Source: Pithys albifrons albifrons
Lineage: Eukaryota > Chordata > Aves > Passeriformes > Thamnophilidae
NCBI RefSeq assembly: GCF_047495875.1
Contig: NC_092459.1
Location: forward strand, 24,289,795-24,353,794
Length of the DNA stretch: 64,000 nt
Direction of reading: 5' to 3'
The notes below the pieces were generated by a model, which saw nothing but the letters and a program-made list of their open reading frames with translations, did not search any database and was not told the DNA's origin. Within the stretch, counting starts at the first letter, position 1. The number at the start of each line of letters is the position of its first letter. The translations under genes and the position numbers were made by a program. Positions 1 through 13,828 of the stretch are shown here, in pieces.

Positions 1-3000
1 GTTAGAGGAGATCTTACGGACTTCGTTAGGAGTTAAAGGAGAAAAATCCAACAATTTTCAGATTTTATTCAAATTACTAACATTTTAAGTACTTAAATGA
101 GTCCCCCACCTTTCTGGTTATTTTAACCTATCTTGGCATGTAACTAGCCTACGAACTTTAATTTGTCATCAGTAATGAATACAAGTCTAGCGTAGGAAGA
201 TATGGTAATCTCAGTTTCTTCTTCCTAATTAGATTTTCCAATTTAAAATTCAAACTTGTGTTCCAATATTCCATGTGTATGCAGAAACATAAGTCTTTGT
301 TATTTAATGCCAAACAAAATAATTAAAACTAGAATATCAAAAAGGTCAGACTTCAGATCAGTTTTCTTTAAAAAGCACACAAGTTTGCACAAATTGTTTG
401 GTATTTATAGCTTCTTTCAAGAAATCATGGGCAAATAAATTACAGAATCAATGAGGCAGACCACTTTCCAATATTTACAGCCCAAAATTTATAGTCCAAG
501 ATTTGTCTCTCAGAGACAAAAAGGCCATGATTTTTTGTTTGTTTGTTTGTTTGATCAATTTAGGATCTTTCTCTCCTGGGGAGTATTTACTGAGCAAAAT
601 GCCAGTATGGCAATCTTCACCAAGGTCTTTTTGTTACCATTGCCTCAGGGAGGCACTTGAGAGGTGGTCAGGAGATAAATATGATGCTCTTTCAACCCAG
701 CAATCCCTGATGGCTAATTCTTGACTGATGGTAGTCCAGATCTTGCACTAGTGAAAACAAACTCCAATACTGAGGAACAACAGCTACGTTGTGCAACCTG
801 TGTCCCTTTTCAAGAGGAGACACTATGTATAGGTGAGTATTTAAATTACACAAAAATAAGCTGCAGTAAATTGGGCTCTAGCTATAACAAGAGAATGCTG
901 TACAAGTCTGCTGACACAAATTCACAAGTACCATTTTTTAGAAAAGTACAACTAAAAATTTCCAGCTGCCATAAGGGCAGCAACAGGTTGTTCCTTGAGA
1001 GACACAAATAACTTCCCTAATGAGACAACAAAGTCCTGTTCACATACTCCTACAGTGATCAGGCAGAAGATCCAGACAAGAACTGGAACCTGACTGGAGA
1101 AGTCAACAGACAGCCCCACTGACCTAAACTCTGAAATGTAGGTCAGAGTTGACAGGCAACATAAAGCACAAACCCCGTCTTGAGAGAAAAGATTTTACTA
1201 GAAAACAAGGGAGATCCAAGTCACTGCTGCAGAGACAAGGAGTTGATGCATCATATACAGGCAAGAAACAGTAATTTGGTGGGTCTGAGGATCTAGACTG
1301 ATACTGGTATTTTTTTCCAATACATAGGATGATTTGGTACAGATGCTTTTACTTTAAATGCTGCATGAAATTCAGAACAAAAAAAAGGTGACATTTCATC
1401 TCTATTTAGGACATGGAATAATCAGTAGACTTACACAAGTGTGACTTGAGAAGACAGTAAGTCTTACATCAAAGAGAAAGTAACACTGTTGACTAATTTG
1501 GAGATAATCTGAGAGTAATGTTACTTAAGCTACACTCCTTCCAAAATGGAAATGATGTCATCGATTGGAAATTTCCTTCCAATCTGTAAAACATTTAGGA
1601 AATTGTTTACAAATCCATCTTGAAACTTTGGAAGGGATTCTGCATATTTTTGGGATAGAAGAGTTGAACAACAAATAGCATGGGAATTTCAAATTGTTGA
1701 TAAGAGACAGACACCTCCAGGCACTGTGTAGGAGACAATAGAAGGAACTGGATAATATAGAGAGAATTATGCTCAACCAGGAATCACAGCTGTACCACAC
1801 ACACACACACATCCCACACTCCCCTCTTTCTCTCTCTCTCCACATATAGGTAACAAAGATTTAAAAAGCTTTCCACAAGCCTAACTCCTCTAAGCAAGGT
1901 CAGAGGGGTTAAGCCTTTCAGCCACAATAAAGGAGACCTGTTCTTGACCTAAGAGTAACTGGATAGAAGAGTGTTTTCTCTGCAGCAAGACAGACTATTT
2001 ACTTAAATGCATTCTAAAATTAAGACATGGAAGACAGAAAAAACATCTTAAATCTCTGACATAAATATAACAAACCACCATCAGAAGGAAAAATCCATAC
2101 TGTAAGGAAATAAATAAACTTGATAGAAATAGAAACAAATGGACTTTTCCAGAATTTTGTAACACAAACTGAAAACACTGGGGGCTACTCTGTTGCAGAT
2201 CATTTGAAACTGCAAAAATCCAACGATAACAGGCATTTGATCTTTCTATCCAGGTTCCAAATCCAAAGTTATTGGGAGATGCCTGTTAACACAGATGAGC
2301 TTTCTGATAGATACGGGACTCTCTTTCAGAAGCCATCTCCTGTATTAGTTATGCAGACCATCTGAATATCAGGAAGGGAAGAATTTATCCTAGTAGGATC
2401 AGTTAACTCTGTCTTGGCTCAATGGCCTCATGTTTTTGACCTTGATTCATACTCAGTCAGCAAGTCAGACAGGTAGGTAATTAATGGAACTTGCAAAAAC
2501 TATCAAACAAAAGATGCTCCAGTCTGCCAGGAATGTGGTGCTGGAAATCATCTTGGGAAAGACCATATTCCCATAAACAAGAGACAGAAAAGAGAGATAA
2601 AAACAAAATATGCAGGGATATGACAAAAAATTGAAAGGTTTATGACTCCCGCAACAAAAAAGATCGTCACTGAATATCCTTTTTGTGCCAGAGGGAAGAT
2701 GTATGACTGAAAGCACTCAGTTTACTGTGATATCAAAATATATGAATTTAGTTAAAATGATGTGGCTGGGAAGCAGAGACGATGATTCACTTTTTTCTAG
2801 GTGTTGCACTCTGGGTAACATGAAGTCTTCCAGAAGGAAGAGAAGAAACAGTCTTGTGGAAACAAGGTGATTTGCACAGATCTGAGGAGCTGATGAAACA
2901 TAAGAGGGGCCACACAATGTGTGGACATGATGAGACACCTAAGAGAGGCAAGGAAAAAAGCATTTTTCATGAAAGTCTCATCCATGTGAGTTTTCATTAA

Positions 3001-4281
3001 CTGATTCTCTAGGCATCTGTAAGTTTAGATGGAAAAATAGTTTCAAGAAAGAAAAAGTACAAAGAAACAATAATTATGTGCTGAGAAGGTGGCACAAAAA
3101 ACTTCCCAAGGACTGGGAAGCCCTGAAGGCTACTAGTGCCAGTGAACCAGAACTCACTGGTGTCTGCAAGGGTTCTGTAACTCAGACAACTGCTATATGC
3201 AGATGAAGACTGTGGGGTCACATGTGCCTCTGATGAAATACAGCCCCCTCTGGCAGACTTCCTGAACACCTACCATTGACCTGCCAGCACTGCCCTCTAT
3301 TTTCTGCATACATACTTGGAATTGTCTTCCCAAATGCTGCTCTAACCAGGTTATCATGAGAGTACAACTCAGATGTGAGACTAAGTAAGTGAATGTGTGG
3401 TGAGAAGTTATCTGCTCTTAGCAAAAACCTAAATAATAGCAACACTTAACAGAATTTTTAAAATCTTACAGAATAAAAGCTATTCTAAGAAATATTGCTT
3501 GTGATCTGTATGTGCCTCAAACTCCTTTCCACATCAGGGCAAAAAGGAGTTTACAATGCACTACGAGTGATGCACAGAGGTATTTTTCAAATAAACTGGG
3601 GTTGTTGAGCAGCCAAAAGTTGCTAGAATATGAGTAACACTGGAGGAAACAGTGATAAAGATGATCTCTTCTTCTAATCTCTGCCTGTCAACAGATTTAT
3701 GTTTTCAGTGTGTAAGAAGAAAGTATTTTCTTTGGAACGGTTTTTCAGGTAAAACCTATCTTTAAGTACAAAAGCCTTTGGGTAGGGAAAGGGTTAACTG
3801 GCATGGACATCCTTTGGACATGGTCACTTAAAGGAAAATCTGAGAGAATGCAGATTGCTGTAGAATTTAGAGTTACATCCTCTTGTAAATGAACCTTGAA
3901 AGATTTAAGTTTCAACACACAGGGTGGTCCAGTTTTTGTTTCCTTTTCCTTGCATTTTCACAGCAGTTCACATCAGGAAGCTGGAGAGATTTAGGAAGGG
4001 GAAAAAATGTGTTGCAGAAGCAGTGAGTGTGCTGCTGTAACTTCTGCTCATATCTTGAAGGTGTGCTGAGGGCCTAATCCTGCTCTTGGTTGTAAACCTG
4101 CTTGTGGGCCAGAATGGCTGTAAGGCACCACAGCTATAGACATAAAAATACGAAGTCACTAAGACTTTCAAACACAGAAAAGGTAAATCTAACAGAAAAA
4201 GATTAAATGACTGAGCACCAGTTAGTGATTTAAAACTAGTTGATGCTTCTGGATGTGAGATGCTTTTCCAAATGCACTGAC
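1..4281. other. Intron stretch without recognised elements
   Basis: AT-rich sequence holding only the CA/CT microsatellite near 1800. Several open frames of 60-105 codons, including a minus-strand 105-codon frame at 3968-4285, show no family features, and many overlap each other on opposite strands. Confidence 0.6.
1796..1841. repeat. CA and CT microsatellites
   Basis: A (CA)8 run at 1796-1811 followed, after a C/T-rich spacer, by a CT run to 1841. Likely length-variable. Confidence 0.85.
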
Positions 4282-4379
4282 ACACTATTGCTCTGTCCTT
4301 AGAGTTTTTACACTATTGCTCTATCCTTACAGATTTTACACTATTGCTCTATCCTTAGAGATTATCCTTAGAGATTTTA
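4282..4379. repeat. 28-bp minisatellite, about 3.5 units
   Basis: Units starting ACACTATTGCTCTATCCTTA begin at 4282, 4310 and 4338, a 28-base period. A partial fourth unit repeats ATCCTTAGAGATT. Single-base differences between units (CTGTCC/CTATCC; TTAGAG/TTACAG) show some age. Confidence 0.92.
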
Positions 4380-7300
4380 CAGCTGAAGATGATAAAGGAG
4401 TTCAAGGTAACAGAAACAGGAACATCTTAGCTAAGAAACTAATATGTGAAGGATTTTGCAAAGAAGTCCAAATCAAAATTCCCAGCAGGCTGGAAGTAAA
4501 CCCACAGGTTCAGTTTTAAACTAAAATGGATTTTTTAAAGGAATTCCCAAATTTGTATCTCCAGCTACAAGAGCTGAAAACTCATGGCAACACACGGGGA
4601 CAAAGTACCCCTGCCATAAGCCAGAGCAAGCAGCCTTACAGGCATGACTGAGTGGGCACCAGTGTAAAACCTGGTGCAACACACCAGCAGCTGATTTTCA
4701 GTTGGGTTTTTTTTTTTTAAACTTTCTTATGTCTTTTGTAATTTCTTATTCATATTGAGAATGCTGCTACTCACTTGGAACAAAATACTGCATATGTAAC
4801 CATACTGCATGACCTTAAACATTATAACAGTCTGTGACACTCAAATGCTTTTAAAATTCCGGACAGTAATGATGACACTTTTGACCTCATGTTTCAGTAA
4901 AGCAGTATTTTCTCTCCAGTCACTTGAGGGATCTTCAGGAAACAGAAGGGGAGGAATTTGTTTTTGACTCTTCCCACATACTCTCCCGAAGCTCCAGGAA
5001 TCTTCAGTCATGCAGCTGTTAAAAGCAGTTCTAATGACACCAGTGTGGATATTTTAACTCTGGCCCTAAATGTTCTTGGTTTTCCTACAAAAATTTTCAT
5101 TTCACTCCCATCTGCATGAAATCACTGCCATTTTGGTTTCTTACATATGATGTTATAAAGTTCTAAAAACCACAAACATCAAGTTACGAATACTATAAAG
5201 TGCAAGTTTATTGCTTGCTGGTGTATTATTCATGTGAATTATATTGCTCACATAAATAATCTAAAACTAGAGAGTATCGAAAAATGGTACAAGCCTCAGG
5301 ACTGTGTTCTCCTCTATGAAACTGGCAGGTAACTAGCTAAAGAAGTAGATGTGTTTAAGAAACATTGCTACATATTTTTCTGATTCTTATAAAGGGAGTC
5401 CATGCTCTTGCTGCTGCTATAGTTCATGTAATAAAAAGCTATTCCAGCCACTGCACACATTTTTTTAATGGCACAATGAAAAGCATTAATTGCATGGCTG
5501 AAAAGGAGAAAATCTGCATTTGTGTATGAAGGCAATCAATTCATCCCACTTGTAATGAGATTACTCCTGTCACTTCAGTTTGATTGTCTAACTTCACAAT
5601 CACCTCCCATGCTGTTCTCAAAAAGAAGAAATGGAAAAGAATCAAAAGCTAAGCAAATCAACATGACCATGTTTAATCTCATCACTGCCTGTTCTGAAAA
5701 ATGTATTTGCATATTTATATTACTACAGGGATGACGGCCTTTAGTGGCAGCACATATGCCAGGGAGACAAGAAGACAGGGAGAGCTCAATCTGTTCTGGA
5801 AAATGGATGTGCTCTCACACAGGGCACAATGCTCTGTAGTCATGGCTATGCTCAGTATATTGAGCCATACCTTCTCTATGATTTAAGAATACAGGGAAGT
5901 TCTCCACCTAGTAAAGACTCCAAATTTTAGCTACCTTTTTGCATGCCAAATCAAGAGGAAGAGGTATTTAAAAGCCCGTACCATAATCTCCTATGCCTAG
6001 TGGACAGACTTTCATGTTTCATGACAGTGCTTGTTTTCCCTGTCAGAGTATTGTAGGACCTTTCTCCTGTTATGGAACACTAAATTTCTGTTGAGCAAGT
6101 GGCATTAGCTCAGGCACAGAGATTTAAGGACTGACATTAGCCACTCTGGAAGAATTGTAAGTTTTCTTTATTTCCCAGATAAAATTCTGCAAAACTGATG
6201 CAGTTATACTTGGGCATCTCTTCGATAATTTCTAACACAACTTTCTGTGACAGAAAGCTCTTCGGTATTTTGTGCACAATTTCAGCTGATCATAATGCAC
6301 ATTTTAAGTAAGTTGCATTGCCTTTTCAAATTAATCCATCCAGTTCCCACACTGTAGGCACAGCTGATACTCAGAAATCTCAAGTCACTCTTAGTAAGTG
6401 TTCCCTGTGGCTGTGGAAGGGAACAGCCTAAACATTTAAGTCTCTAAACTTTACCCATAGATTTCTTTAGAAAAGATAAGGAAATTCTGAAGAGCAGATA
6501 TGTGTCCCTTGACAGAGGTGGCTTCCCACATCCGGAAACTACCCCTCCTTATGAGTAAAATTACTATGGCCAGAGTGGTTATTGTTGAACCAACCATTTC
6601 CCTACCGTCATTTTGGCACTAAAAAGCCTTGTATCAGTGGATCAGCTCTTTTTGAACACTTAAGCATCTAAGGAATTAGGGTATAAACGTATTTAGTACT
6701 TTCCAGCAGAAATTCTGTTTCTGCTGCTCTGATGCAGTTGAGCATCCAGTTGCACTGGACTGGAGGGGAAAAGCACTCATGCCTGCAGTCTGTCTAGGGA
6801 CTATTATGGTTCATGGCATAATACAGACAGCCTTAAGGAAATTCTAGCTTACGGAGAGAAATGACAGAAATTTTTCTTGAATATCCCTCCAAAACAAAGA
6901 TTCATCAGCTAATATACATAAACTGATTTCTCATATGGTAAAAAATAACAACGAAAAGCCTCCAGACTTTGATAATTTGTATTTAAATTAGTTTAAAAGT
7001 ACTGCATAAATCAGACTAGTGGGCTTGTTTTATGACAAGAAAAGTGTTTTAACCAGAGCAAGTTGTATTTTTTCTTAGCAATGTAGCAATTCACACCATT
7101 ATTTATGCTCACAGTCAAACTTATTTGCTTTACATTTTACCAGTATCTCAAATAAGAACAGCCTCTCTGAAATGCTAATTATAACTATTACTCATTCCAA
7201 GATCATTCTCACACTCTTTTGCTTGGAACAGGTAACAATGATGTACATGGACCAGATAATTTCTATCTCTCGTTGTAACTGCACAGGGATTTTGTTTTCT

Positions 7301-8375
7301 TTTGAATCAGTAATGCCTAAATTAGATTAAGACAAGTCATTTATAAGCCCTTCTCTACAAAAGTTGCTTTCACAACTGTTATATTTAATGCCATTTTACC
7401 CTAGAACCTTATTTTTTACATCACTCTCATATGAATGAGTTTCCATGAAGTTCATACTCTATCTCAGATTATTCTTAAATACTAAGCACTCCGTGAAGAG
7501 CAAAGAAAAATACCCTGAATTTTGGTTTTGGTGACGTACTCATGAGGGAATGTAATAACTGTCATGCTGGAACTCTGCATTATCATCAGATGAAATTGAA
7601 AGTATATGCCCAGAAGAGTGACCAATCTAAAAATCAGAAGACTTAAGTCTACCTAATTATATATACGATGTTTCAACATCTTTACACGCCTCTGTTTGGG
7701 CAATTGCTGCTCTTGGCAATAATAATCTGAGTGGGTGGCTGAGAATAGAGCTGGCAGATGTAGTAGTGATGCAAATTACTGCTACTTAGCAGCACAAGTA
7801 TTCCCTCATCCAGGGAAACATTTTTTATGATTCCAGAAGTTAGCCAGAAGTAATTAAAATATTTTACCTGAAGTGTCCCTGTAGCCAATGTCATAAAGAA
7901 AACTCTGAAAAAATTACACACATTCTGGGTGCCTAATTTCTCTCTTTTGTGGATTGTTTTTCAATATTGCAATTGGAGACCTCATAATATCTAGGTGATT
8001 GCTGATACACATTACCAAGACCAAATAATGCTAACCATAAAATCCTGATTAGTTTTTCCTTTATTCTGGCATATTACTGCTTTCATTATTTTAGCTACTG
8101 AAAAGAATGACAAAGGCAACAGAAAGGAAAGCAGAATAGTGCACAACATTACAGTGAAAATACAGTGAAGTCAGCAGTTGCTATTTCTGTGTTGACTGCT
8201 TTTCTACAGAATGCAAAGGAAGACACCACAATGCAACCAGCACTTGTTCTTTGGGTCAGAAATACATGAAGCTTCCTTAATGACCGGATTTTGGCTGACA
8301 TAGTTAATTTTCCTCCTAGCCGCTGATGTCCTGTTGCATTTGGGATTTAGTATGAGAGTAATATTGATAACAAAC
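4380..8375. other. Intron stretch without recognised elements
   Basis: AT-rich, no repeat family, RNA gene or exon recognised. The longest open frames, near 5522-5886 and 7682-7921, are short and featureless. Confidence 0.6.
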
Positions 8376-8580
8376 TAATGTTTTGGTGGTTGCTAAGTAG
8401 TGTTTACCCTAAGATGTTGACTTTTTAGTTTCCCATGCTCTGCCAGCGAGGAGCTGCACAGGAAGCTGGGAGGGAGCACAGCCAGGATACCCAACCCAAA
8501 CGGGTTAAAGGGATATTCCACACCACGAACATGATGCTCAGTACATAAAGTTGGGGGAGGGGGCTGAGGGGGGGGCAACA
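8376..8580 (+). mobile_element. LTR fragment related to the avian ERVL-like LTRs
   Basis: Contains GGTGGTTGCTAAGTAGTG, TTTTTAGTTTCCCATGCTC, GCCAGCGAGGAGCTGCACA, GGAAGCTGGGAGGGAGCACA, GGGATATTCCA and a TATA-like GTACATAAAG (8541-8550). These match the upstream half of a well-known bird LTR type and overlap in sequence with the LTRs at 53992 and 58206. After a G-rich run near 8572 the similarity stops, so the 3' half (R/U5) is missing. Confidence 0.65.
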
Positions 8581-11500
8581 CCTGCCTGCAAATAATTACT
8601 TGGGTACAATGACCAGGCTGTGATTCCACACTTTTTTTTCTTTTATCTATAGTGCATTTTTACATACTTCCAAGCAAAATTTCTTTCTTAACCTTTTTTT
8701 AGAACTATGGACCCAAAAATATTCAGTATTTTAAAGAAGTCCCATTGCTAAAGAAACAGAAAACAAAAAAGAAAACCTACTACAACAATATTACAGCAGT
8801 AATATATGCAAGCTAGACTTTCTCAGGTGAAAGAGACTTCTCTCAGAACAAATGAACTTTAAACTGGTTTCTCTTTTAGGTGAATTATTTAAGTAACAGT
8901 GGTAATATAGCAACTGTGGAGGTCTAAGCAAGGCTGGCATGGCAAGGGAAAAATTATATTTAGCAATTGAAGTAACTTGAAAAAAACCAAACTAGCCTTG
9001 GAGTCAGAGTCTATTATAGGCCTTTTAAATGAGTCATTACTAAGTAGACTCATTTAAGTGTAATAGCTAAACCACCATATTTTTCAACACTAATTGCAAC
9101 CAGAATCCAGACACAGTACCTTAGCTTTATCCCTCATGGATCCTTTTCCCAGGATGGACATTTTTGCACCTGTTTCTTCTTGTAACCTCTTTAAAGAGTT
9201 TCCTCTTGGTCCAAGCAATTTCCCAACAAAATTGAACTACAAAGCAAATAAGAGAACTCTTTTAGACCAACAGGTAAATATCCAAAACCTTGATAATTTT
9301 TTTATAAACAAGTTGATTAAAAAAGAAAATTTTACTTTCCTTTAAAATAAGTATTTCTACTTAGCTCTGAGCCTAATTCATGGCGACATAAGTCTGGAAA
9401 ACCAAGGTATACTCTCATCTAGTGTGAAAGACAGTAAAACATTCATGGTTTAGTTGAACCCCAGGAGGATTCTCTCTAAGACTAACAGGCCAGTGGCTGC
9501 TTAGGTTTAGCAACTGTAACAAAAAATTTGTAAATGTGTAAATTCTTTCCCAAGTTAGACAGCTTTATTGAAAAATAAGTATCTGCAAAGTTAGAGCTTC
9601 AGATGGATTTTTAGGAATTGACGCTTAGCACAATGCTTTAGAATAAGCAGTTTTGTGGATAAGCTTCAAATATCTGTTTGGCCAGCACCAGGACAAATCA
9701 CAATCAATAGATCACAGTAGATACTCATGGGCATTTTCTGAGATTTTCTAGAAGGCTGGAAATTTTCTGCATTGCTGCCAATATTCCTAAACACTGCACA
9801 CTTGGTGTCACATACAACACTGTTTTTTCTGTATGAGGAGATTTCTACATGGAAATCAGAGGACAGAACAAAAAATAAATGAGGTGCTACTGTTATGTTG
9901 ACACAAATTAGCAAAACAGGGGGAGTTTTTTAAGCAATTTGTTTATTCTGTAGTCAATAGTCTCTTCAATTTATTATTTTTTATTATTTCCAACCTGTTG
10001 TAAAAACTCTGTCGTATGTTGTCTTCAAAGTTGACTGAGAATCATCATCACTTGCTTAAGATGTTTCTAAATTATGTTCAAGACTGAACAGGCATAATTC
10101 TGGTCTGTCAACTTTCACCAAAGAATAAGCCCACCCAAGGGGTGTAATTGTATCAGCAGTTCCTTGGTTTTATTTCAGAGAGAAAGAACATAACCATAAG
10201 AAATACAAACCAGGAATCTTGTTTTCCATTACCCTCTATTTTAAAAATGGAAAAAAATGGGGGAAATACTCTTGTTTCCTGTTTAGCCAGCAAGAATATA
10301 ACCACACAAATGCATTAGTCATGTTAGTAACACTCAAACTCTGAATCATGCCAGATATCCCAAAACCAAAGCTGGCTTTCAGTCCAGTGTCTTAATTACA
10401 AATCACTTATAACTTCCTTCAAATATTGGTTAGACTATCTAATAAAATAGTAAGTAATTACAGGAAAAATACATATGTAAGGTGAAGTCTACTGCCACCT
10501 AAACCAAAATAACTGATTTCTGCAAGACAATGTGTCTATGGAGGAAGTACTAAGTGGTAACTTTTGCAGCAAACTCCAGCAAGTTTTGAAGCTTCAAACC
10601 CAGGGGTTTTAAGCTTGTGTACTTGTACCCAACTCTACCTGATGATTCAATAGAAGTTATCAACTCTTCAATATGGAGTAGGATTTAGAGATGATATCAT
10701 TATCAAGGTATCAACTTGTCTTCAAACTGTACCTATGTATCTTCCAAGGAAAACTTCACTTGGAAGACATTATTGGCTTCAAATCGATTATTCAATTTTG
10801 TATGAAAATAAGGAGTAAGAAAGAAATGGCAAGGACTGAATTTCACTTTAATACTAGATTGTAGAGTTAACCTATTGACAGAAGTAAGATTTCAAAAATT
10901 ACACATCCCACGTATGAGAAGGTTCATCAGAGACAGCTGAGCAAACAGCAAAGTTTTTCTTCCTTTGCAGGGACTCCTATACATACAAGAGTGTGTGTTT
11001 GTGGTATAAGTTACAACATCAACTCTTTTTAGTCACTTATACATCACCAATGAGATAGGAACCATGTCCTATTGAATTCTTTCAGTGTCTCTTAGAAGTA
11101 AGAACAGCCCTCCTGAAAGCTGAAAGAGCCTTAACTTAAGTTTGGAGCCAAAGCTCAAGTACATTTGTTCTCTGAATGGAATAAAACTATTAAAATACAC
11201 TCTATGAAGATTTATGCTGACCACTTATATTTAAGCACTTCATAAACTGTCTAATCATTATCTTGACATATTGCTGCAAAGGAGCAGTATGGCCAGCACA
11301 GACTATGTTATGTACTAAGTAGATTTTAATCACTTCACAGGAAATAAGTGGCTGGGGATTTTAATTCTATTGATTATATAGCAGACACACTCACATTTCA
11401 TCCACTATCTACAATACATATATCCGGACACAAGCAGTAACCTACAACTGAAAAACTGAATTGCTCTTAGTTTGGTTTTGTCTCAAGTTGAAGAAAAGCC

Positions 11501-13391
11501 AGAGCACTATAGCAGGCATTCTACTGTTATGCTTGAACTTCTCAGCATTAATCTGGGCCACTGGCTATCCTCAGCACCATTTACAATCACAAAATTCCCC
11601 AGTCTGAAATTAGTGATATAGTAACTTTGACTCCATAACTTGTGGAAAATTAAATCGTTTATATTCACATATAGGTAAAAGCAGCCCATAAGAAAGTTTC
11701 AGTGAACAGCACAAACTGTAAGAAATTTGAAACACAACTTCATTCCCTTGTTTCTATTAAGATATGCTGGACAAGGACCTGAGTAGAACCAATTTTAATA
11801 TGAGAAGTCTTAGGCTCTAGTTACAGCCACATGCACACACACTCAATCTGAGCACATGGAGAAAGTGAAGGAAAACATGAAAACTGAGGCAGTTTGCCTG
11901 CGTATAATGATGAGCATTGCCCAGAACACACATTCCTGGCACAGCAGCTGTAACTGCAGATCTTATACTCCAATCACAGTTCCAATCCAGTTCTGCTGTG
12001 TGTACAAATTTTCTCCAAATAATAGTAGCTTCAAGTCCCTGGGATAATATCTGGTCATATCAGGAGAGGATAGCTGAGAAATGATGACAGAGAAGGCAGT
12101 ATTAACAGAAAGCGTTCATTGCTGGGGAGAAAACAGACTTTCACTTGAAAAATATTGTTACTGTTGTGTTACTAGATGTTTTTATAGGTGGCTTAACTTT
12201 TCAATCATGTTTATGAACATGAGCTAGGCTTTCTGTCTGCTTGAAGAAACCCTTCCAGGTTTATGGCAAAGACTTCGTACATCATTTCCTTAGATTTTTT
12301 TTATCATTTGTCTGGAGGAGATGAAGCATGTCTTCAGGAGAAAATGACCAGGTGAAAGAAGGAGATGCTTTACTTATAATCAAATGCACATGATGCTTCA
12401 CGTGTCAACAGCTGTGCAATAAACCTTCTCCTGTGCAAAATAAAACCTGACAGAGAATATAGCTCAATAGATTTTCCAGTATCTACAGCCCATCTCCGCA
12501 CCATCTTCTCAAACCAACATTTACACAGTTTCACTAGATTTATCCACATCCTGATTACTTTCACACTTCACTCCGTTCAAGCAATCAGACAGTAAGGTGC
12601 CCAAAGCCAACACTCTGGCTTCTCAGTTTTCAAAGTTTTTGCACATAAAACTTTTTTTTCATAGTCATGGGGAAATAGCCAAAAGATATACTACACATGT
12701 GGAAACACAGAAATTCCTCTCTGTCCTCTAACTGTGCTGCTCCCATCTCTCTGCACAGCTTTGTGCTTACACACAAAGAATACATACTGACAGTGTGAGA
12801 TGTTCTGCTCAACTGTGTATGCTAGGGCCGAATATTTAAATTCAAGGACTGAGATACCCAACAAGGATACAGAAAATGATGAAGTCTTAAGAAATAATTA
12901 CATGAAATTTCTTACAATAAAAACCTGCCTATGTTGGTTGAAACTTTAGGGTTGTGCTCCATGCATTAATACATATACAGTCACAGACATGTTCAGCTCT
13001 AAAACCTCTTGCAATAAAACACACCACACTTCAACACACTGCACATAAACACACCTCACTTGTTTTGTGTGAGAAAAGAATCTCTAAAACTAACCAGGTG
13101 TTGCCAAACTGGACCACAGGACAGGCAGGTGTCAACACATCTCAGGTCAATACACCATACAAGGTTTTATGAAATGTCAGAGATTAATTTTAACCTGTGC
13201 TGTGAGCAAAATGCATGCATTAACCAGTTCTTAAAATATATCTGCAATTGACACTGTTGCAATAGCCTGAAGTGTTCTTCGGCACCTCAGGAAGATCACC
13301 ACATGCATCTATTCTCATTCTCTTGTGTGAATTTACTTCCTTTAATATGAATATGTCAAGTGTTCTCAGAAGTCACAATATCAGCAGAATT
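8581..13391. other. Intron stretch, plain apart from one hairpin
   Basis: AT-rich sequence between an LTR fragment and a CR1 copy. Only the 9025-9057 inverted repeat stands out. No coding or RNA gene signal recognised. Confidence 0.6.
9025..9057. repeat. Perfect 11-bp inverted repeat with an AP-1-like site
   Basis: TTAAATGAGTC at 9025-9035 pairs exactly with GACTCATTTAA at 9047-9057 around an 11-base loop. TGAGTCA at 9030-9036 matches the AP-1/bZIP consensus. Function is unknown. Confidence 0.6.
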
Positions 13392-13828
13392 ACAGAATGG
13401 TTTGTGTTGGAAGGGACCTTGAAGATTACCTAGTTCCAAATCCCCTGCCATGGGCAGAGACACCTTTCACTAGATTAGGTTGCTCAAAGTTCCATCCAGT
13501 CTGGCCTTGGACACTTCTACGGATGGGGCAGCCATAGTTTCTCTGGGCAACCTCCTTCAGTGTCTCACCACCCTCATGGCAAATAACTTTCTCTTAGTAT
13601 CTAATTTAAACTTACTCTCTTTGAATCTATTCTTCCTTGTTCACTCACTGCATGCACTTGCAAGAAGTCCCTCTCCATCTTTCTTGTTGGTTCCCTTCAG
13701 GTACAGGAAGGCACTAACTAGGTCACTCCAAAATCCTCTTTATTTCCAGGTTTAACAAACACAATTCTCTCATCCTTTCCTTGTATGAGAGGTGCTCCAT
13801 CTCTCTAATCATCTTGGTGGCCCTCAAT
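13392..13828 (-). mobile_element. CR1 LINE, 5'-truncated 3' end
   Basis: Reverse complement of the classic avian CR1 3' region. It starts at its 3' end with ACAGAATGGTTTGTGTTGG / AAGGGACCTT and runs through CATCCAGTCTGGCCTTGGA and GGGCAACCTCCTTCAGTGTC to CATCTTGGTGGCCCTC. The reading frame is broken and no 5' part is present, as usual for CR1 copies. Confidence 0.93.
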
